A stretch of DNA of 64,000 nt from Saccopteryx bilineata (lineage: Eukaryota > Chordata > Mammalia > Chiroptera > Emballonuridae). The notes below the pieces were generated by a model, which ran no database searches, was not told where the DNA came from, and worked only from the letters and a program-made list of their open reading frames with translations. Within the stretch, counting starts at the first letter, position 1; each line of letters starts with the position of its first letter. Below are positions 58,691 to 64,000 of the stretch, in pieces. A program made the translations under genes and the position numbers. Where the stretch lies: assembly GCF_036850765.1 (NCBI RefSeq), contig NC_089494.1, positions 58,173,809 to 58,237,808 of the forward strand, given 5' to 3'.

Positions 58691-59814
58691 TTTTAAATGC
58701 AAATTTTAAGGTGCATGCCATGATTTTTGCACGTTGTTTTTGCATGGTACTAAAATTTAAAGTTATTTTATGTTTCCCTTCTTATGCTGAGAGGAAAAAG
58801 TTGGAAAGGAATTAATTAATATAAATGAATATGAGAGGAGAGAGATCTAGAGATCTGCCTAAATATAGTCATTTAGTAGATTGTCCTACAAATGTGTGTG
58901 TATGTGTCACACAGCAAAAAGCAAAATTATTTACCTGCTTACGCTACCTCTCGTCTCAAGTATATTTTGCCTCAGTAACAAATGTCACCCATTCATGTTA
59001 ATAATGAATCAAACAGACTTCAGATTGAGCCTGAGCCACAGTACTCCCCCAAGAGGTTAAGAAATGGAAAACTTCCCAAAAACCTGATGTAAGATGTTGT
59101 AGATCATAAAGTAAAGACAACCATTTCAGATATTTTTTCATTAATGTTATTTCACTTAAGATAGAAAAATACCACAACAAAATGGAATTAATTCATTCTT
59201 TCACTAAAAGTAATTCTAGTATCATCCTAGAGACAGAAGCCTGCCTTCAGAACTATGTTATCTTCCTGCAAAGGTTTGAGCTCTCTCTTCTAGCGTCTGG
59301 TACATGGATTCATATTCTTCCAGAAATCATAACAGAGTCATTATTTATCAGCGGGAGAATATAAAGGAACAGTTTGTTTTTAATCCAGGATTAATGACTA
59401 ATTATTCTCTCTGCTGGAAAAAGTGCTTGCTATTTGTTCTCTGCACTCATGGACTTCCCTGAATAGTGTGAGGTTGGTTAACAAGAATGATGATTTGCGG
59501 AGAGGTAGCACTGGGAATCCTTTTCAGAGCACTTATTTTCCTTACAGACTTTCTCAACACAGAGCTACATAATGCCAGAAACACAATTACCCTGAATACT
59601 GAGATCTATGCTAAGTTTCTTCGTGCCTCAATGGCTAGTGCTGGCAATCTGGATTTCCTTTACTGAGCAGGAGAAGAACTCCAGGTCATCGGATAATGTA
59701 GTGACCTAGGATAGAACCTAGGTCAAAAGATAGAACCAAAAGTGTATTGGTCTTATTCTGACGTTTAATACTAAAGATACATCAACTTTCAGTTAATAGG
59801 AATATTAGAGATTT

Positions 59815-59930
59815 CTTTAATTTACAGGTGAGAAAACAGAGGCTTGGAGAGCGGAAGTGACTTGCCTAAGGCCACATAGCATCCTTGAGGCAGGGGCACA
59901 GAAAGGACTGTAGGCCTCCAGAGTCCAATT
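59815..59930 (+). mobile_element. MIR-like ancient SINE
   Basis: 'tacaggtgagaaaacagagg', 'cttggagagcggaagtgact' and 'gcctaaggccacatagcatc' are clear MIR core text. Confidence 0.72.
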
Positions 59931-61769
59931 TAATTTAATTAGGAATTTAATTAAATTTCTAATTTAATTCCCTTTCCCTGGGTGGCCTCTTGGGGGGGGA
60001 CCCTCTACCGAGGGTTGCCTGGACAACAGAGTGACCACCCCTTCCTTCCTCTCTCCATACAGGCTTAAGGACTTAGAGCTGGCTGACCTACCTTTCTGTT
60101 CTGTCTGCTCCACTTACCAGCTAAGTAGTCTTGGGCATACTGCTTGCACACATACTATCACATGTACAATTTTCTATAAATATGTCATAAACCATAGAGT
60201 CCTGTACAAATATCAGGTGAAGATATTGGTTTGACTAAGGGCTAGTTTTTTAGTTCCAGGGAGATGCTAGAAACAGACCCCTTTCGCTACATGAGGGGCC
60301 TTTACACGGAGCTGCAGACTAGCATACTTTGGATCATGGACAAGCCAACTGCAATGTCCCCTTCCTCCAGAGACACAGGGGAAGGAAGAGAAAAGTCTCT
60401 GCACCAAGAGAGGAGTTAAAGGTGATGGTTGACAGTAGAAAAGGGATGGTGGCAATAATCGTACAACCCTTATGTCTTCAGAAAAGCCAGGCCTTTCCTT
60501 TCTGGTCTGAGGAGGAGCAAGAACAGGTGGCAGCAGGCAGTGAAGGCTGGCCTGTGGCTTTGAGCTGCCTTGGGGAGATGGTTACCAGACCCTCCCTTCT
60601 AGTGGCAAGCAATACGCAACCTGGCTCTTCACCAGAGTGGTCAGGCATCCAGAGACCAGGTTACCTAGGTGTATCAGGAGAGATCAAATTTCAGGGGCTA
60701 ACTGCACTGCCCAGGCTCTGCCAACCCACCAGACTTAAAACATATAACTAAAAGCCAGTCACATTGGTATATTTTAAACACAACTTATTAAACTATTGTA
60801 TCCGTTAAGGCAATCAACTCCAAAATCTCTGTGACTTAATACACTACAAGTTTAGTTTTTGCTCACGTTAAACCCAAATGGATGATCCTCATCAGTGATA
60901 GTGGGTAGTGTGTTCCCTTCTCCATGAATGTAATTGTCCGATGGCAACTATTAATAACGGCTTGTGGATTCTTCAGATCTCTGACTGCAGGTGCTGACCT
61001 TACTACATGCTTCTGTACACATTTGGTTGTTTCTTCTCCAATTTTGACTAACATGCTAAGCTTGTCAGTTTGGGGGGGTCATGATGCCAGTAGCTATTTT
61101 CTGTTAAAAAGACAGAATTTATCCTATCCAGTTTTGCTTTAGTGGTACAGTTAAAGTGTAAAGTAATTTCCAATTTCTGTGAATTTTCTGCTTTCTAATA
61201 ACTTTTGGGAAGTCCTCTGAAACTCTGACAAAAAAATATGCAGCAAGGGAATGATCTTTATTTTGAAATCTCAGTTTTGAAACTGTTGGTCTTTTGATAA
61301 AAGCTACAAAGGGATGTTTTTAATGTGAGATAAAGCTCATCCCAGGTGTAGTCAGGTGCTTGCTGTGAGGGCTATGGGACAAGTAATCATAGTAGTCCAC
61401 CTGCTGGGTGTTCTCATTGTGATTGTGTTAAATATTTAATGGGGTTCCCTCCTTGCGGTGAACAGAGCGACTTGGAGGTCGAGCCATGGTGATTATGTGC
61501 CTCTGTCTGCCTGTTCAACTTGACTCTTAGCAGTGGTGCCTGCTGGGTTTCATAACATACATGGTTTTATGGCCCAACTCCTTGGTTTAGGGGTGGAAAA
61601 TGATGACAAAATGGTTATATAAGATAGTCACAGAGCCAGAACTAAATTTCTGAGCTTTAAATTTTGCAAACTTAAGATCGGGATATATTTATTCTGTTAT
61701 AGGACTCTGTGATTCTTAAAAAGCATAGAAGATGGTAATGACCAACTAAATATACCCGATTAAATTTAT

Positions 61770-61833
61770 TTATAGTGACTTAAGAAATATATGTTCATGG
61801 GTTATAGTGACTTAAGAAATATATGTTCATGGG
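61770..61833. repeat. 32-bp tandem duplication
   Basis: The 32-bp unit starting ttatagtgacttaagaaata and ending tgttcatggg occurs twice without a mismatch at 61770-61801 and 61802-61833. Confidence 0.95.
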
Positions 61834-62907
61834 TTTCTATTGCCCTTGCCAGCATGGAGTGCTGCTTGGATTTTATTTTGTAGTTTTATCAGGCATTTGC
61901 TCCTTGGGAAGGGGGCACCCATACTTTTACATTTTAAGTCACATCATATCACAACTCAGCTCATAAACTCTTTAAAGTCTCCCAATTTCACTATAGTAAA
62001 AGCTAAATTTACAGTTTTTTCAGAGGCTTCCAGTGCCCTACACAATCTGGCATCTCATTATCCCCACCCAGACTTTACTCATACTTCTCCATCCACACTG
62101 GTCACCTTGTAATGTCTGAAATATGCTGTTCACACACATACCTCAGGGCCTTTGCACTGGCTACTCCCTCAGCTGAAACATTCTTTCACCAATTGCTGCA
62201 TGACTCACATCCTAACCTCTTTAACATCATTGTTCAGATGTTAGCTGTTAGTAAGGTCTGGCACCCTTGGTATTTTTAATCCCTTTTATCCTGCTCTATT
62301 TTTACTTCTAATTCCAAATATCTTCTAACATACAATTTATGTATTTGTTTTTGGTATTGTTTACCAACTGTCTTCCTTTACTAGAATATAAGCTCAATGA
62401 ACATGAGAATTTTGTCAATTTTGTTCATTGATGTTTCCCCAACAACTAGAACAATGTTCAGTACACAATAGACATTATTGTTGAATATTGCCCACAATTG
62501 TCAAATACATTAATCTGTGTTATTTACAAATATGTTAAATATAGTATATAAATTGATGTGTGAACATATTCTAATTTATAGGAAAAAAACTGTTAATAGT
62601 TGTCATCTCTAGAGATGGCAAGATCAGAGCTTTAGATTTTATTTTTTCTTGACAGTTTTGCAAGTGTTTTCTTTTTTTTTTGTAATCAGACAAAATTATA
62701 AAGATATTTAAGTTATCTAGACTTGTTTTAGTTTATATTTTACTAGGTTACTGTGAGCCCTCTAAAAACTGTAAACTGTTACTCAAATCCAGAATTGAAA
62801 TCATGTAAGAGCTAAGTAAATTGATTTGCCTTGCGATATCTTTGGGGACGTCAGATTGATTATTTTCTATTGCCCTTGCCAGCATGGAGTGCTGCTTGGA
62901 TTTTATT
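61834..62907. repeat. 44-bp direct repeat, copies 1,030 bp apart
   Basis: The block tttctattgcccttgccagc ... gcttggattttatt is identical at 61834-61877 and 62864-62907. The first copy directly abuts the 32-bp tandem duplication. Confidence 0.93.
61910..62490 (+). mobile_element. L2-like ancient LINE 3' region
   Basis: 'agggcctttgcactggctac', 'tcagctgaaacattctttca', 'actagaatataagctcaatg' and 'tgtttccccaacaactagaa' are diverged L2 3'-end landmarks in the right order. Confidence 0.68.
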
Positions 62908-64000
62908 CAAGATCCTCATCTGAAACTGTCCCAACAGCATGTACATAAAGGGCTTTTGCAGATGGCATACCTCTGCAGCAGGTGGCTTCTTGAAGCACAT
63001 ACTCTATTTATAAATATCTTCACCACAGAACAATTATTCTGGCTTTGTTTTCATTGGCATTGTGCCTAAGAATTCAATTTCCAATAATCAGCTGCACTCT
63101 AAAACATCATCCTGTGAAGCTCTCTGCTCTTCTTTTCATACTAGATTCAAAAGATCACCTTAAAACAAAACACTAATGCCCAGCAAGCCATTATTAAGCC
63201 AACATAAGGAACGATATTTTATTCCTTAGTTTAATATTTCCTTCCATTAGTATCATGATGGAGAGAATTTCAGAGCCATTACATGAAGGTTTTGTTATCT
63301 GGCTGCAATAGGAACAAACAATTGGACTCAACATTTAAATAGGAAAGGTTCAGCAAGAGGAATGGCAAAAAATAACTAAAAAGTAGGGCAGGTTTTATGT
63401 CTGGATGTTTTGGTGGTCTATGTATTTGTTACCAATTCAGGAGCAGTGGGAAACCCATCAGCACGCTGTTCTCTGCCATGCTGGCTAAAGCCCTGAATTA
63501 CACAGTTAAATCTAAGGTCTGTCCTTCTTCAGTCCCGCATATAGAACTGAAGTTCTTTCTGTAGTTCTTTCTCTCTTTTTCCTTTACTAAAGCCTGCTGT
63601 AGACAACTCAATAGTTCTCACCCTTGTCATGAGTACTTAAGGATAATGAGGCTCCAGTCTCTGAGATTATTTGATGTAGAGTATTAAAGCCCAGTTCACT
63701 GGTCAGAGCTTAATAACAAAGCACACCCACAACCTGGAATGCTGAGTGCTAGCCTGGTAGGACAGTTCTGTGTCTATTCACTACAATGCCTCCATAATGC
63801 CTCTGGGTTATTGCTTGTGTTTCTGTTACAAAGGGAAAAGTACAAAATTGTAACCATAAAGAGTTAGATTGTGTATCTGCTGAAATGCATTTACTACTAA
63901 TAATTTCCTAGTTGCTGATACTTAAGATAGGCTAGTTTGAGACTCTGTCTGGAGGGTAGGGTTTGGTAGAGAAGATTGGACAATGGATATAAGATTTCTT

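Larger units (their letters stand above)
55333..64000 (+). other. PDE11A: PDE11A intron, 5' part
   Basis: It begins with the donor gtaggaggag and continues to the end of the window. I did not find the next GAF-B exon. Apart from the old L1, MIR, L2 and duplication features listed, stretches such as 55340-56090, 56330-57050, 58700-59810, 59980-61760 and 62910-64000 show nothing I can identify. Confidence 0.8.

Noticed and set aside
59930..59985. AT palindrome (aatttaattaggaatttaat and following).
   Set aside because: Short, made of TTAA/AATT words, and likely to arise by chance in AT-rich DNA.
60329..60751. 140-codon + strand frame.
   Set aside because: No recognisable domain, no convincing splice sites or promoter, and codon use that looks random.
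55333..64000. Search for the next GAF-B exon.
   Set aside because: No open segment with proper splice sites and the expected PDE11A text was visible, so it probably lies beyond the window.

Overview
The window looks like intronic sequence of a mammalian nuclear genome, almost certainly a bat. The main clue is a set of dispersed tRNA-derived SINEs of the bat Ves type. Five have the long GC-rich body that I associate with horseshoe and leaf-nosed bats (Rhin-type, Rhinolophoidea). No operons, prokaryotic signals or CRISPR arrays are present.

Only one host gene is visible: PDE11A (dual-specificity cAMP/cGMP phosphodiesterase 11A), read on the + strand. Two consecutive internal exons are recognisable, at 26678-26742 (65 bp) and 55200-55332 (133 bp). 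They encode part of the second GAF domain. Everything else is intron: the tail of one intron (1-26677), a complete 28.5-kb intron (26743-55199) and the start of a third (55333-64000).

The introns are packed with mobile elements. Two nearly identical full-length L1 retrotransposons dominate: L1-A (+ strand, 13445-21295) and L1-B (- strand, 43259-51122). Each has target-site duplications, a 2.4-kb 5' UTR with ~241-bp tandem monomers, ORF1, an unusually long inter-ORF spacer with a conserved 79-codon ORF, ORF2, a G-rich 3' UTR tract and an A tail. Each carries single-base frameshifts, so neither is intact as written. The pair is inverted around the 65-bp PDE11A exon.

Other contents are several SINE families, many with clear target-site duplications; a degraded - strand endogenous retrovirus at about 33390-36690, whose left LTR is split by an L1 3'-end insertion; a probable solo LTR inside a SINE; MaLR and older LTRs; hAT-type DNA transposon remnants; ancient L1, L2 and MIR pieces; a ~60-bp, ~19-copy minisatellite (51897-53066); and AT-rich and dinucleotide microsatellites.

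The structures least explained by ordinary repeats are a perfect 178-bp inverted repeat (37823-38000 and 38334-38511) next to a long TA run, and a 32-bp tandem duplication joined to a 44-bp direct repeat at 61770-62907. I found no convincing new multi-gene system. The interest lies in transposon architecture and local rearrangements.
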